From NCBI GenBank assembly GCA_019420585.1, contig JAHZGX010000009.1, forward strand, positions 1 through 64,000: a DNA stretch of 64,000 nt. Direction: 5' to 3'. A model generated the notes under the pieces. That model searched no databases, was not told the DNA's origin, and saw nothing but the letters and a program-made list of their open reading frames with translations. Made by a program: the position numbers and the translations under genes. Positions 23,810-33,358 of this stretch are shown here, in pieces; the stretch's first letter is position 1, and every line of letters begins with the position of its first letter. The stretch comes from Prevotellaceae bacterium (lineage in GTDB: Bacteria; Bacteroidota; Bacteroidia; Bacteroidales; Bacteroidaceae).

Positions 23810-26362
23810 ATGAACAGACTAAAGCAATTCCTACCCGACCTCCTGGCCATTGTGTTCTTTGTGGCCATCAGCATATCCTACTTCTTCACCCCGATAAGGG
23901 ACGGGCTTGTGCTCAGCGGGCACGACCACAGCGCACCCGCCGGAAGCAGCGTGGAGATGAACCACTACCGTGAAACGCACAACGGAGAGCGCACACGCTG
24001 GACAAATGCCATCTTCAGCGGCATGCCCACCTATCAGATGAGCCCCAGTTACAACAGCACGGACACGCTCTCAACGATTGAGAGTGTCTATCAGTTGGGG
24101 CTTCCCGCCGTTGCCGCCTACGTGTTCATGATGCTCCTTGGCTTCTACATACTGCTGCGCGCCTTCAACTTCCGCACATGGATGGCCGCCTTGGGAGCCG
24201 TACTGTGGGCTTTCAGCAGTTACTACTTCATCATCATTGCAGCCGGACACATCTGGAAACTGCTCACCCTGAGCTTCATTCCGCCCACCATTGCCGGCAT
24301 GGTGCTGTGCTACCGGGGGCGTTATCTGCCGGGCTTCATGGCCACAGCCCTCTTTACCGCCATGCAGATACTGAGCAACCACGTGCAGATGACCTATTAC
24401 TTCCTCTTCGTCATGGGGCTGATGGCACTTGCCTATCTGATTGACGCGGCCAGGAAGCACACGCTGAAGGATTGGGCAAAGGGCACCGCATGCTTTGCCG
24501 CAGCCGGCCTGCTGGGCATCGCCATCAACCTGAGCAACCTGTACCACACTTGGGAATACAGCAAGGAAAGCATGCGCGGCAAGAGCGAATTGACGCAGAA
24601 GACCAAGGATCCTGCCAATCAGACGAGCAGCGGACTGGAGCGCAGCTACATCACCATGTGGAGTTACGGGCTGGGAGAAACGTGGACTCTGCTCGTACCC
24701 AACACGAAAGGAGGTGCCAGCATGCCTCTTGCTGCCAGCAAGACTGCCATGAAGCATGCCAACAGCACCTACGCTCCCATATACCAAGGATTCACGCAGT
24801 ACTGGGGCGAGCAGCCAGGCACGAGCGGCCCTGTATACGTGGGCGCATTTGTGCTGATGCTGTTTGTGCTGGGGCTGTTCATCGTACGCGGCCCCATGAA
24901 ATGGTGCCTGCTGGCCGCTACCATACTGAGCATCCTGCTCTCGTGGGGCAAGAACTTCATGGGCTTTACCGACTTCTTCCTTGATTACGTACCCATGTAC
25001 GACAAGTTTCGCACTGTTGCCAGCATATTGGTCATCGCGGAGTTCACCATTCCCCTGCTGGCCATGCTCGCCTTGAAGACGCTGGTGGAGCAACCCGACT
25101 GCCTGGAGGGGAAGAGCGGGAAGTTGCATTTCCCACGCAAGCATTACCTCACCCTGAGTTTCTGCATCACGGGAGGAACCGCCCTGCTCTTCTGGGTGAT
25201 GCCCGACCTGTTCTTCGGCAATTACCTTTCCACTGCCGACCAGACATACATGCACCAGTATGTGGAGGCCGGCTATATCCCACAGCAACTCGCATCCGAC
25301 ATACTGCGCAACATGAGCGACATGCGCCGCGCCATGTTCACAGCCGATGCCATGAGGAGTTTCGTCGTAGTGGGAGTGGGTACACTGGTGCTCATTGCAT
25401 ACAGGTGGAAGCGCATCAAGGAAGTGCACATGGTGGCGTGCCTCATCATCCTGTGCCTGGCCGACATGTGGGGAGTGAACAAGCGTTACCTCAACGACGA
25501 CATGTTCTCCACCCCCTCAGCCCGCATGCAGGAACTGCAGCCCACAGATGCAGACAAGATCATACAGGACGGAAACAAAGGTGCATACAACCGCGTGCTC
25601 AACCTCACAGTGAGCACCTTCAACGACAACACCACCTCCTGCTACCACAAGAGCGTAGGCGGCTACCATCCCGCCAAACTCCGCCGCTACCAGGAACTCA
25701 TTGAGGAGTACATACACAAGGAGATGGGAGGCATCAACGCCGCTATTGTCAACACCCGGGGAGACCTCCTGCAGTGCAATGGCGACAGCCTCTTCCCCGT
25801 ACTGAACATGCTCAACACGGGATGGGTGATAGTGGGCACACAGGACGGCAAGAAAGTTCCGGTGGCCAACCCCTGGGCAAACGGCAACGCATGGTATGCT
25901 TCCGACATTCAGTACGTACAGGATGCCGATGCCGAACTGGCTGCCCTCCGGCAGATCAACCCCAAACATACAGCCGTGGCCGACCAGCGTTTCCGGGATG
26001 TCCTGGGCACGTCCACAAGCAAGGATGAACACGCTGCCGTGGTACTGAAAGAATACGAGGCCAACCGGCTGAGTTACGAAGCCACATCTTCCAAGGAGGG
26101 CATTGTGGTGTTCAGCGACATCTATTACCCGGGATGGAAATGCACTGTCGACGGCAAGGAGACTCCCATAGGCCGAGTGGACTATGTGCTGCGCGCCATA
26201 CGCATGCCGGCCGGCAAGCACACCATCGTAATGACCTTTGACCCCAAGAGCGTGCATGTAACCGAGGGCATTGCCTACGCAGCCCTGGGACTGCTGGCAG
26301 GCATGGCCTTGGTCTATGCGCTGATGTGCTACCGCAAGTCACGCAAGCAAGCGGAAGAATAA
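23810..26362 (+). CDS. YfhO-family polytopic membrane protein
   Basis: 850 residues. Some 12-14 hydrophobic segments alternate with loops, followed by a soluble C-terminal domain (about residues 560-820) and a last membrane helix near the end (ALGLLAGMALVYALM). The pattern, with DGLVLSGHDHSAPAGSS and FFTPIRDG near the start, RWTNAIFSGMPTYQM, and YYPGWKCTVDGKETPIGRVDY near the C-terminus, is typical of Bacteroidetes YfhO proteins. These are GT-C-like proteins thought to act in lipid-linked sugar transfer or envelope polymer modification. The substrate is unknown. It stands alone between rpsO and a long spacer. Confidence 0.85.
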   Translation: MNRLKQFLPDLLAIVFFVAISISYFFTPIRDGLVLSGHDHSAPAGSSVEMNHYRETHNGERTRWTNAIFSGMPTYQMSPSYNSTDTLSTIESVYQLGLPAVAAYVFMMLLGFYILLRAFNFRTWMAALGAVLWAFSSYYFIIIAAGHIWKLLTLSFIPPTIAGMVLCYRGRYLPGFMATALFTAMQILSNHVQMTYYFLFVMGLMALAYLIDAARKHTLKDWAKGTACFAAAGLLGIAINLSNLYHTWEYSKESMRGKSELTQKTKDPANQTSSGLERSYITMWSYGLGETWTLLVPNTKGGASMPLAASKTAMKHANSTYAPIYQGFTQYWGEQPGTSGPVYVGAFVLMLFVLGLFIVRGPMKWCLLAATILSILLSWGKNFMGFTDFFLDYVPMYDKFRTVASILVIAEFTIPLLAMLALKTLVEQPDCLEGKSGKLHFPRKHYLTLSFCITGGTALLFWVMPDLFFGNYLSTADQTYMHQYVEAGYIPQQLASDILRNMSDMRRAMFTADAMRSFVVVGVGTLVLIAYRWKRIKEVHMVACLIILCLADMWGVNKRYLNDDMFSTPSARMQELQPTDADKIIQDGNKGAYNRVLNLTVSTFNDNTTSCYHKSVGGYHPAKLRRYQELIEEYIHKEMGGINAAIVNTRGDLLQCNGDSLFPVLNMLNTGWVIVGTQDGKKVPVANPWANGNAWYASDIQYVQDADAELAALRQINPKHTAVADQRFRDVLGTSTSKDEHAAVVLKEYEANRLSYEATSSKEGIVVFSDIYYPGWKCTVDGKETPIGRVDYVLRAIRMPAGKHTIVMTFDPKSVHVTEGIAYAALGLLAGMALVYALMCYRKSRKQAEE

Positions 26363-26369
26363 CCCCACC

Positions 26370-26387
26370 GTCTGCCTCCTCGCAGAC
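26370..26387 (+). terminator. Weak hairpin after the YfhO gene
   Basis: GTCTGC-CTCCTC-GCAGAC, 7 bases after the stop codon, without a T-run. Possible terminator. Confidence 0.35.
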
Positions 26388-26541
26388 ATGCAAGCATAAA
26401 GGAGTCCGCTCCTCTGCCTGGCCAAGCAAACGGCCGGGACAGGGAAGCGGGCTTCCTTGTACCAGTAAATTCCATCGGCTCGGGCCAATGAAGGCTCAGC
26501 AGGAAACCAGTCTTGATTCTTGAAAAGGCTTCTCAAAATTT

Positions 26542-26602
26542 CCCCAATTGGGAAAAATTAAAAATCCAACTAGAAAAAATATTTTTTCCAGTTGGAAAAT
26601 TG
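26542..26602. repeat. AT-rich palindromic repeat, copy 2
   Basis: CCCCAATTGGGAAAAATTAA, then ATCCAACTAGAAAAAATA and TTTTTTCCAGTTGGAAAATT: same family and layout as 15823-15881. It is in the 1.1-kb spacer 26363-27508, which otherwise holds a weak hairpin and the inverted-repeat element at 27097-27285. Short ORFs in 26.5-27.0 kb look random. Confidence 0.8.
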
Positions 26603-27096
26603 AATTGGGCCTTTCTGTGAAAGGTGTGAACCTGTCGAGAAAACGCCAAGGGAACCATAAAACCCAAATCGGCCATCAGGCCGAGATATGTTTCCCCTGC
26701 CTGCCCCAAAAGGACAAGGACTGTCTCCCTTGCCTGCCCGGAGGAACTCTGTCCTGTGCCATCACAGTGCCTGCAAAAAGAGCGCATGCCCCCTCCGTGA
26801 GACGGGGCCTGTGTGCCTTTTCCGTGTCCGGGGAGCCCCGTAGGGCACATCATCCGGCGCAAATCCTGCGATTCCTGTTGCCGGGATTTGCGGGGCTCAC
26901 ATCGGGGAAACGGGCATCCGCTGCAGAAATCCCCATCAAGAAGGGCGTTTCACGTGCCTTTTGACTCCCATTTTGAGGACTTTTTGGGGGTAAATCCAGC
27001 CCCCGGCCGGGCTTGGGCATCAGCGTGCGGTCTTGCTGAAAATGCCGTACTTCATTGCTTTTTAGGGAATTAAGTCCGTCTTTTTTCTGTGGGTGG

Positions 27097-27285
27097 GCCG
27101 TCTCAAATCTCAAAATCTCAAATCTCAATAGAAAAAAGAAGGGTACCACTTCTCCTTGCTTTTATATTATATATATTATAACTAATTAAATAATAATAAG
27201 ATATATAGTCTTAAAGAGAGGGGTATGTTTTTTTGCATACCTTTTTTTTCACTTGAGATTTGAGATTTTGAGATTTTGAGACGGC
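27097..27285. mobile_element. Possible MITE-like element with 32/33-bp terminal inverted repeats
   Basis: Left arm 27097-27128 and right arm 27253-27285 are inverse complements except for one extra T in the right arm. Each arm starts GCCGTCTCA from outside and is built of tandem AAATCTCA-type octamers. The ~124-bp core is extremely AT-rich (TATATTATATATATTATAA, TAATAATAAG) and contains the hairpin 27222-27249. There is no ORF. No target-site duplication is obvious at the flanks. It could alternatively be a long cruciform or replication-related structure. Confidence 0.55.
27222..27249 (+). terminator. Terminator-like hairpin inside the inverted-repeat element
   Basis: GGTATG, an 8-base T-rich loop, CATACC, then eight T. 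It has the classical form of an intrinsic terminator for plus-strand transcription, but no gene on that strand lies nearby. Confidence 0.6.
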
Positions 27286-27508
27286 ATGGAGGCACGGAAT
27301 CTGCCTTCATGGGAGACTCTCTCCCTCCCAAGCCAATTCATCCCCTGCCTCCCTGCCGTGTCACCTCATCTCCTTTCCAGACAAGCCACAATGGTCTTTG
27401 CGGCTGCCTTCGCCTCCTGCCGGACGGGGCGGGCAACGTCCAAGGTCAAGGCCGGGAATCCCGTCAATGACGGCCAAACATGTGCAAGGCTATTGTGCCA
27501 AATGAACC

Positions 27509-28363
27509 TCAACGTTTAAGCAACGCCCTTATGACAAACCACGCGTGGGCGGCCAGGGCACGCGTCCAACCGTAATGGAAAGCCATGATGCGGAGGCGTT
27601 CCATGAGTGACGCTCTGTGGTGACGCGTGGTCATGCCCTCGGCCAGATAGTCGGTGAGCACGGCATGGACGTTCACCATCTGCAGCCTGCGCCTCTCTGC
27701 CAGGCGCATGAGACGTATGCACCAATCGTAGTCGGCCGAAAGGCGATAGCGCAAGTCATAAGGGGTGAGGCGAGCCAGGTCGGTACGCACATAGAAGGAC
27801 TGGTGGCACACAAGCATGCCGCTCAGGAACGAGCATGAGGACAACTTCCCGGGAACACTGAGGCGACGGTGGCGCAGGAAGCGCCCATCGGCATCCACCA
27901 GGTCGGTCTCTCCATACAGGATGGCAGGGTTCCTGGCATCACCCTTCCGCCAATCGGCACAGCCCACAGCCGTGGAGATGGTGGAGACATCATGCAGGCA
28001 GTCGCCGGCATTGAGGAATAGCAAATAGTCTCCGGAGGCATTGGCAATGGCCTTGTTCATGGCATCATACAGCCCGCTGTCATGTTCGCAGATAAGACGG
28101 ATGTGGTGGGGATGCGACGTACGCGTGTTTTCTGCCACGTACATCTGCACCATACCCAGTGTGCCATCAGTGGAACACCCGTCCACAATGAGGTGCTCCA
28201 TGCGTGGATAATCCTGATTTGCCACGCTCTGCAGAGTCCTGTCAAGGGTCTGCGCCGCGTTATAGGTGACCGTGACAACGGTGATGAGTGGTTTCTGCTG
28301 TTCCGACGGAGGAACAGGACTGTCCGCCGAATCCGACGGAGGAAGAGTGTTATCAGTGCTCAT
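27509..28363 (-). CDS. Family 2 glycosyltransferase
   Basis: 284 residues. A GT-A fold: ITVVTVTYNAAQTL at the N-terminus, HLIVDGCSTDGTL, SGLYDAMNKAIANASGDYL and the DxD-equivalent FLNAGD, then LSADYDWCIRLM in the acceptor half. It transfers a sugar from a nucleotide donor to a growing surface glycan. Last gene of the licD operon; its start overlaps the preceding GT4 gene by 11 bases. The cytoplasmic N-terminal extension is Ser/Pro-rich. Confidence 0.88.
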   Translation of the reverse strand: MSTDNTLPPSDSADSPVPPSEQQKPLITVVTVTYNAAQTLDRTLQSVANQDYPRMEHLIVDGCSTDGTLGMVQMYVAENTRTSHPHHIRLICEHDSGLYDAMNKAIANASGDYLLFLNAGDCLHDVSTISTAVGCADWRKGDARNPAILYGETDLVDADGRFLRHRRLSVPGKLSSCSFLSGMLVCHQSFYVRTDLARLTPYDLRYRLSADYDWCIRLMRLAERRRLQMVNVHAVLTDYLAEGMTTRHHRASLMERLRIMAFHYGWTRALAAHAWFVIRALLKR

Positions 28364-29531
28364 ATATCTTGATGTATTGTTCTGCTATGCGGCCCTCGCT
28401 GTAATCATGTGCCGCCTGACCGGCAGCCGCGTCACGCATCGGATGGGCAAGCACATAGGCGATGCCCCGTGCCAGGTCGGCTGCGTCACGCTGCCCAGCC
28501 ACATAACCGTTGCGCAGATGTGTTATCATCTCGGGGATTCCGCCGGTACGGAAGCCCACGCAGGGCGTTCCCACGCTCATGGATTCAGCAATGGTGTTGG
28601 GCAAATTGTCCTCCAGACTGGGAGTCACAAAGACATCGGCGGCCGCGTAGACAGACGGCATGTCATCGGGAGACACCGTGCCAAGAGCCGTGAACGGGAT
28701 TCCGGCACAGAGCCGCCCCACTGCCTGGGCATCCCTGCCCACCACCACCAGGTGAAGCCCCGCAGACTCCATCTGCCCGAGAGCCTCTGCCAAATAACCC
28801 ATGCCCTTGCGACCATCGGTCACCCTCTGGCTGCAGAAGAGCACGATGCGTGCCTGCAGGGGCAAGTTCCACCGGCGGCGTGCTTCCTGCTGCGACATGG
28901 GGTGGTAAAGCGAATGGGGCACGCAGTTGTTGACATGTTCCACCGATACGCCCGGCATTGCCTCACGGGCACGGTCGGTAATCCACTGGCTGCATCCCAC
29001 CAGGGTAATGCTCGCCTGACGCAGGAGGTCACGCTTGCGCTGGAGTATGCGGTGGGGAAGCCCACCCTTCATGAGGGGGCAGTGCCGGCAATCGGTTTCC
29101 CCACATGTGCCACGGTAATGGCATACGCCCAGGAAAGGCCATTCGTCATGCAGGGTCCACACCATGCGCTTGCCGTCACGCGCCATCTGCTCCAGAGTGG
29201 AGAGCGACAGCATGCCCTGGTTTACCCAGTGCAGATGCACCACATCAGCCTCCCGATACTCACGCGTGTGCAGTATGTCCACTCCGCAGCAGGCCGTGTC
29301 GGAAAGCCACATGGTGCTCCGGTCCAGTCCGTTGTGCAACAGGACATGCACCCGTTCCGCCCACTTTGCCCATCGGTTGCCCACACGAATCACGTCTGCA
29401 GCATCTGTCTGCTTGTCACGCACCAGCATGCGTGCCTCCATGCCATGGCGGCACAGGGCTCCATGCAGACGACTGGCAGCAATGGCCCCACCGCCCGTGC
29501 ACTCGCTTGTACTTATGATAAGAATCTTCAT
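28353..29531 (-). CDS. Family 4 glycosyltransferase
   Basis: 392 residues from ATG 29531 (MKILIISTSECTGGGAI); a longer frame from 29555 would run into the upstream gene. GT-B fold: the glycine-rich N-terminal loop, a C-terminal Rossmann half with RIVLFCSQRVTDGRKGMGYL, and the E-x7-E region PSLEDNLPNTIAESMSVGTP that binds the nucleotide sugar. It overlaps both neighbours, so the operon is translationally coupled. The donor sugar is unknown. Confidence 0.9.
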   Translation of the reverse strand: MKILIISTSECTGGGAIAASRLHGALCRHGMEARMLVRDKQTDAADVIRVGNRWAKWAERVHVLLHNGLDRSTMWLSDTACCGVDILHTREYREADVVHLHWVNQGMLSLSTLEQMARDGKRMVWTLHDEWPFLGVCHYRGTCGETDCRHCPLMKGGLPHRILQRKRDLLRQASITLVGCSQWITDRAREAMPGVSVEHVNNCVPHSLYHPMSQQEARRRWNLPLQARIVLFCSQRVTDGRKGMGYLAEALGQMESAGLHLVVVGRDAQAVGRLCAGIPFTALGTVSPDDMPSVYAAADVFVTPSLEDNLPNTIAESMSVGTPCVGFRTGGIPEMITHLRNGYVAGQRDAADLARGIAYVLAHPMRDAAAGQAAHDYSEGRIAEQYIKIYEH

Positions 29532-30547
29532 CGGTAGGCTGCCTTTCCCATCCATTTGCAGATGCGGTTATGTATTGACCGGCCTATGAACCTCCAGTTG
29601 CCATGTATCACGTTCAGGTAAAGTTCTTCCAGGGAACGCGCCACCTTTATCCGGGGATTGCGCCAAGCCATGACCCTATACACCCGATGGCGGTACTCCA
29701 CATGCTCCACCACGTAACGAGGATGACGCAGAGGGAACTCCAAGTCATGCCTCCCCATGGTGAAAATGCGCCGGTAACCGTGTGGCAGGGTGCTGATACT
29801 GCCGGCAAAGTGGGTGGAGTCATCGGTCACGCCCACATTGCTTATCATGTTCACCACCGGCACAATGCTCAACTGCGACTGCAGCAAGAGCTGTGACTGG
29901 AAGATGGTTTCAAAGAAGGCCTTACCCTGCGCCCTGTGGGCACGGCACATGGGCAGGAAATCGCGGCGCAACTTACGCTCCTCAGTGAGTGCCTCCAGGC
30001 GGCTTACCGCCTCGGGGTTGTCCAAAAAGGCATAGTCGGCACGCCGCTTTCCTATGACCCGGCTCCATGACGCCCACCCCCAGATACTGAAGTTGGTGGT
30101 AAAGAAGTAACTGGCATCTGTCACGTCGGGAGTGCGTTCGTCGGTATTGAACCCCGCTATCATGCCTATACGCTCATCGTGCTCATAGCGGTCGAGCATC
30201 TCCTTGCAGAAGGTGAAGAACGTGAGTGAGGGCACCACGTCATCCTCAAGCACTATGCACTTGTCGGTGAGCGAGAAGGCCCACTGTTGGGACATGAAGC
30301 CCGAGGGGTCACAGCCATAATTGCGTTCCTGGTAGCACTGGTGCACCTCACATGCCCAATCCACCTGCCCCACCACCTGCCGGCATGCCATGATGCCGGG
30401 CATATCGGCCTGGCTCCTGGGGCCGTCCTGATAGAGGAACAGGCGTGCGGGCCGTGCCTGACGTACCTGTCGGAACACCTTCTCGAGAGGCTCCGGCCGG
30501 TTGAAGAACAGAATGAGGACAGAGACGTCCACCAAAGAATCTTTCAT
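29528..30547 (-). CDS. Glycosyltransferase (GT-A, GNT-I/sugar transferase-like)
   Basis: 339 residues from ATG 30547 (MKDSLVDVSVLILFFNRPEPL). Motifs: LILFFNRPEPLEKVF, LFLYQDGPR, CIVLEDDVVPSLTFF (EDD, metal site) and FFTTNFSIWGWASW, typical of Bacteroidetes glycosyltransferases for surface glycans. A longer frame upstream overlaps the acyltransferase gene and lacks conserved sequence. A TATATTTG box lies only 8 bases upstream of the ATG, at the end of the acyltransferase gene; it may be coincidental. Confidence 0.82.
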   Translation of the reverse strand: MKDSLVDVSVLILFFNRPEPLEKVFRQVRQARPARLFLYQDGPRSQADMPGIMACRQVVGQVDWACEVHQCYQERNYGCDPSGFMSQQWAFSLTDKCIVLEDDVVPSLTFFTFCKEMLDRYEHDERIGMIAGFNTDERTPDVTDASYFFTTNFSIWGWASWSRVIGKRRADYAFLDNPEAVSRLEALTEERKLRRDFLPMCRAHRAQGKAFFETIFQSQLLLQSQLSIVPVVNMISNVGVTDDSTHFAGSISTLPHGYRRIFTMGRHDLEFPLRHPRYVVEHVEYRHRVYRVMAWRNPRIKVARSLEELYLNVIHGNWRFIGRSIHNRICKWMGKAAYR

Positions 30548-30567
30548 CACACTGCAAATATACTCAT

Positions 30568-31668
30568 TTATCCGGCACCTTCCCCCTGTGTTGCAGGCAA
30601 ATCTGCGGTTCCGCCCGCAGGAACGGCTGGGCACGGCACTGCCTGACGTGCAGGGTTTGGCCTTCCCCACCGTCCGCTCAACCATGGCAGCCGCTCCACA
30701 TAAGGCACAAGCCAGGAACAGATACTGAAGATGATGGGCACGAGCACTATTGCAGCATCGGCATGACCATATATGCTGTGCCCGAAGGACAGAAGCGTGA
30801 ACTTGTAGAAATAAAGCATGGGATAATGGAGCAGGAAATATACCATGCTGTGCTCGCCTATATAGCACAGCCACGGTACGCGCCGCACATGAGTGGAGAG
30901 CAGTATGCCAGAGAGGCCACACAGAGCCAGGGTGGCATTGATTATCGCCATGAGAGCATCTCCCTCAAAACTGTTGGCACTCATGGTATATTTCCCCGGC
31001 AAAAGCACATTGCCGGCCGCAGCCACGGCCACAAGCAGAATGGAGAAGACCAGCATGCGCCTGTCTCCGTACCGCTCCATGGCCCAGTGCCACAGGTGAC
31101 CGAGATAAAAGAAGTAGATTCCCATGAACACATTGTTGGCACTCATCCATAGGGGATTGCCCTGGCTCCACAGCCACCAGCTGAGCAGCGGGCCGGCAGC
31201 CCACACCCAGTGCAGATGGCGCACCTTCTCAGTGAAGTGAGCCAGGACGTACATGCAGAAGAACGAGAACAGGAACCAGATGGGCGAGTTGCCGTACACG
31301 CCGCTGGTGGTCCACAGGTGGCTCCACTCCAACTTATCAGTGAAGTGCCCGTACTTGTTCTGCAAGGGAATGTAGAATGAGAAATAAACGGCCAGGCCAA
31401 TGAGCCCACTGGACACATAAGGGACAAGCAAGCGCCTGCTGCGGTCCAGCAGGTAGGCCTTGTTTCCCCCGCCTACGCTGCGGCAGAAATAGCCGGCCTT
31501 GAAGAAGAAGAAACTCATGAAGTAATATGTCCACTGCATGACCTCCTGCCACCAGTGTACATTCTGCTGGCCGGAGAATCCCATGATGTGCAGCACCACC
31601 ATACGCACGATGCAGATGCCGCACAGGATATCAAATGCGTGGTTCCTGTCTTTGCGTTTCTTTTCCAT
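30568..31668 (-). CDS. Membrane acyltransferase (acyltransferase-3 family)
   Basis: 366 residues with about ten membrane segments. It begins with the family pattern RNHAFDILCGICIVRMVVLH (the usual D-x-L-x-G-I-x-I-x-x-V), then YFMSFFFFKAGYF. Such proteins O-acetylate sugars in the membrane, using acyl-CoA. Fucose-4-O-acetylase-like proteins have the same plan. The C-terminal ~45 residues are Pro/Gly/Arg-rich and probably cytoplasmic. It starts 3 bases after licD. It likely acetylates the glycan built by the three downstream transferases. Confidence 0.85.
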   Translation of the reverse strand: MEKKRKDRNHAFDILCGICIVRMVVLHIMGFSGQQNVHWWQEVMQWTYYFMSFFFFKAGYFCRSVGGGNKAYLLDRSRRLLVPYVSSGLIGLAVYFSFYIPLQNKYGHFTDKLEWSHLWTTSGVYGNSPIWFLFSFFCMYVLAHFTEKVRHLHWVWAAGPLLSWWLWSQGNPLWMSANNVFMGIYFFYLGHLWHWAMERYGDRRMLVFSILLVAVAAAGNVLLPGKYTMSANSFEGDALMAIINATLALCGLSGILLSTHVRRVPWLCYIGEHSMVYFLLHYPMLYFYKFTLLSFGHSIYGHADAAIVLVPIIFSICSWLVPYVERLPWLSGRWGRPNPARQAVPCPAVPAGGTADLPATQGEGAG

Positions 31669-31671
31669 ATA

Positions 31672-32520
31672 TTACTTTGTCTTTAGACGGGCAGGGCGGT
31701 GACTTACACGCTGTTCTTCGGGGATGTCCCGCCGTACCTGCCCATAGTGCTCGTTGAGATAGCCCAGAAGGTCTGCAGGCGCATATACCCTGAGGGGACC
31801 GAACTGCACTGTCTGTGCATGGGTCACGTGGTCGATGTCCACACGTTCCGTAGGGGTGAGTATGTTCTTGCAGCGGGTCAGGGTCTCATCCCCGTCATAC
31901 CAGGTCTGCACCCGGTGCAGCATCCTCACTATCACCCTCTTGGGTAACAAGGTAACCAGCACGCGCGTGGCCAGGCATGGCAGGCCCCCCCTGGGACGCG
32001 GCTTGTCCACCTGGCAGCGCCCACAATGCTCCCACTGCCATATCTCCTTGGCTATGAGCAGTCCGTTGAGCAGGTTGGCCGCCTGATACTGAAGACGCTC
32101 CCGCCAACGCTGCCGCGGTATTCGGTCAAAAGGGAATATGTCCACATAGATGCCTTGATGCATGTGCACGTGGCGGAAGTCCCACTCTTCAAACAGGGTG
32201 CCATTCTTCCTCACCTTGGCAAAATAGAAGAGGGAATGAGGCTCGGTATCTGTCGTCTGCAGGAAATAAGCATCGCCCAGTTCCTCCTGCGCTATGCTGA
32301 GAAAACGCTCGTAGTCGGGTCGGGGCATGCCCACGTCCACATCATCGTCCCAAGGGAGTATGCTCTCCCAGAAATATGCGCCAATTGCGGTACCCCCGGT
32401 CACGAAGTAGCGCAGGCCGTGCCGCCGGCAGATGTCATCCACGCGCCCCAGTATCTCATAGAGCACCTGCTTGAGACCGGCCAGTTCCTCATCAGTGTAT
32501 GAAATGTTTTCTGCTGCCAT
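31672..32520 (-). CDS. LicD-family phosphotransferase
   Basis: 282 residues from ATG 32520 (MAAENISYTDEEL); an upstream in-frame ATG lies on the wrong side of the -7 box. LicD proteins move phosphocholine or other phospho-polyol groups to surface glycans. Motifs: GLRYFVTGGTAIGAYFWESI, PWDDDVDVGMPRPDYERFL (the metal-binding DDDxD of the nucleotidyltransferase fold) and GIYVDIFPFDRIP. First gene of a five-gene operon. No licA/licC choline genes are seen in the window, so the donor may not be choline. Confidence 0.9.
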   Translation of the reverse strand: MAAENISYTDEELAGLKQVLYEILGRVDDICRRHGLRYFVTGGTAIGAYFWESILPWDDDVDVGMPRPDYERFLSIAQEELGDAYFLQTTDTEPHSLFYFAKVRKNGTLFEEWDFRHVHMHQGIYVDIFPFDRIPRQRWRERLQYQAANLLNGLLIAKEIWQWEHCGRCQVDKPRPRGGLPCLATRVLVTLLPKRVIVRMLHRVQTWYDGDETLTRCKNILTPTERVDIDHVTHAQTVQFGPLRVYAPADLLGYLNEHYGQVRRDIPEEQRVSHRPARLKTK

Positions 32521-32572
32521 TTCCTTTCCGTTTAACCCGTGCCCCACATTGGCCGGGACTATCCTTTGGACA

Positions 32573-32580
32573 CAAAGGTA
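32573..32580 (-). promoter_or_regulatory. -7 box of the licD operon
   Basis: TACCTTTG on the minus strand, 52 bases upstream of the licD ATG. No convincing -33. Confidence 0.5.
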
Positions 32581-32773
32581 CAAATATTCCTCCAACCTGC
32601 CCCTCCGAAGAAGGGGTCTCATGAGCATTTTTTCACAAAAACAGCCTTTTCTCGCGCATAGACTATAATATCTTGTTTTTCACCGAACCGCAGAAACCAT
32701 TGTGCGTGCGATCTTGCATTTGTTCTCTGTAGGCTCCCGGATTGGGGTTTAACCTTCATTGTGCATGCCCTTC

Positions 32774-32911
32774 GCCGTAATGTCGTACCCTTGCGTCTTG
32801 ATGTTGTCAAGATTTCAGAAGCAAAGCGCAAAAAACGCCTGCCCAGGAAAAAATAAAAGTCAGGTGAGGAAAAAATTTTTTCCTGGTGAGAAACATAAAA
32901 CCGGGTGGTTT
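32774..32911. repeat. AT-rich palindromic repeat, long subfamily, copy A
   Basis: Nearly identical in inverted orientation to 55901-56039. Shared landmarks: GCCGTAATGTCGTAC, the small palindrome TCTTGATGTTGTCAAGA, CGCCTGCCCAGGAAAAAA, CAGGTGAGGAAAAA, TTTTCCTGGTGAGAAACATA and CGGGTGGTT. It occupies the spacer 32521-33503 between divergent genes; elsewhere in that spacer I see only -7 boxes and a hairpin. The 149-codon minus-strand ORF at 33026-33475 looks non-coding. Confidence 0.85.
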
Positions 32912-33350
32912 GGCAAAGATGTTGACATGTAAAGAAAACGGAATTTACCCCAAAGGAAGACCACTGCGTCTTTTTTGCTTACTTACGCCGGTTTACACAA
33001 CACGTTGCGTCCTTATCTTATCCCCTCATGACACATTCCTATGCCGATAAGGGGCACCACCCACAAGATAAGGCACGTCGTCTACATAACGATAGCGGTG
33101 GTGATAGATTGGTGCCCGGTCATGGAAAATCCTCCATAATTGAAAAACGACAAGTCCACAAATCAAGATGGGACGGAACGAGGGGCATCTCGCAAGATTA
33201 TAGGACGGAAACTTCATTTGATGCGTCGGCCCTGCCAAAGCATGCCGGAACAGGACGGCAGACAGCCTGCTGAGAGGTCTCGGAAAAAGAATTATCAAAG
33301 AAAAGTGAAAGAAAATGCACGCACGGGATGGCCATTCCACGGATAATAAG

Positions 33351-33358
33351 TAACTTTG
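33351..33358 (+). promoter_or_regulatory. -7 box of the Gfo/Idh gene
   Basis: TAACTTTG, leaving a leader of about 140 bases before the ATG at 33504. The leader contains the hairpin GCACCCC-AGGGCAA-GGGGTGC (33420-33440), which could be regulatory. Confidence 0.5.

Noticed and set aside
26548..27149. Short ORFs on both strands in the spacer after the YfhO gene
   Set aside because: They overlap the AT-rich repeat, lack motifs and have no start signals.
30555..30562. Promoter TATATTTG immediately before the glycosyltransferase ATG at 30547
   Set aside because: It would give an essentially leaderless message and has no -33 element; the gene sits in a tight operon, so chance occurrence is likelier.
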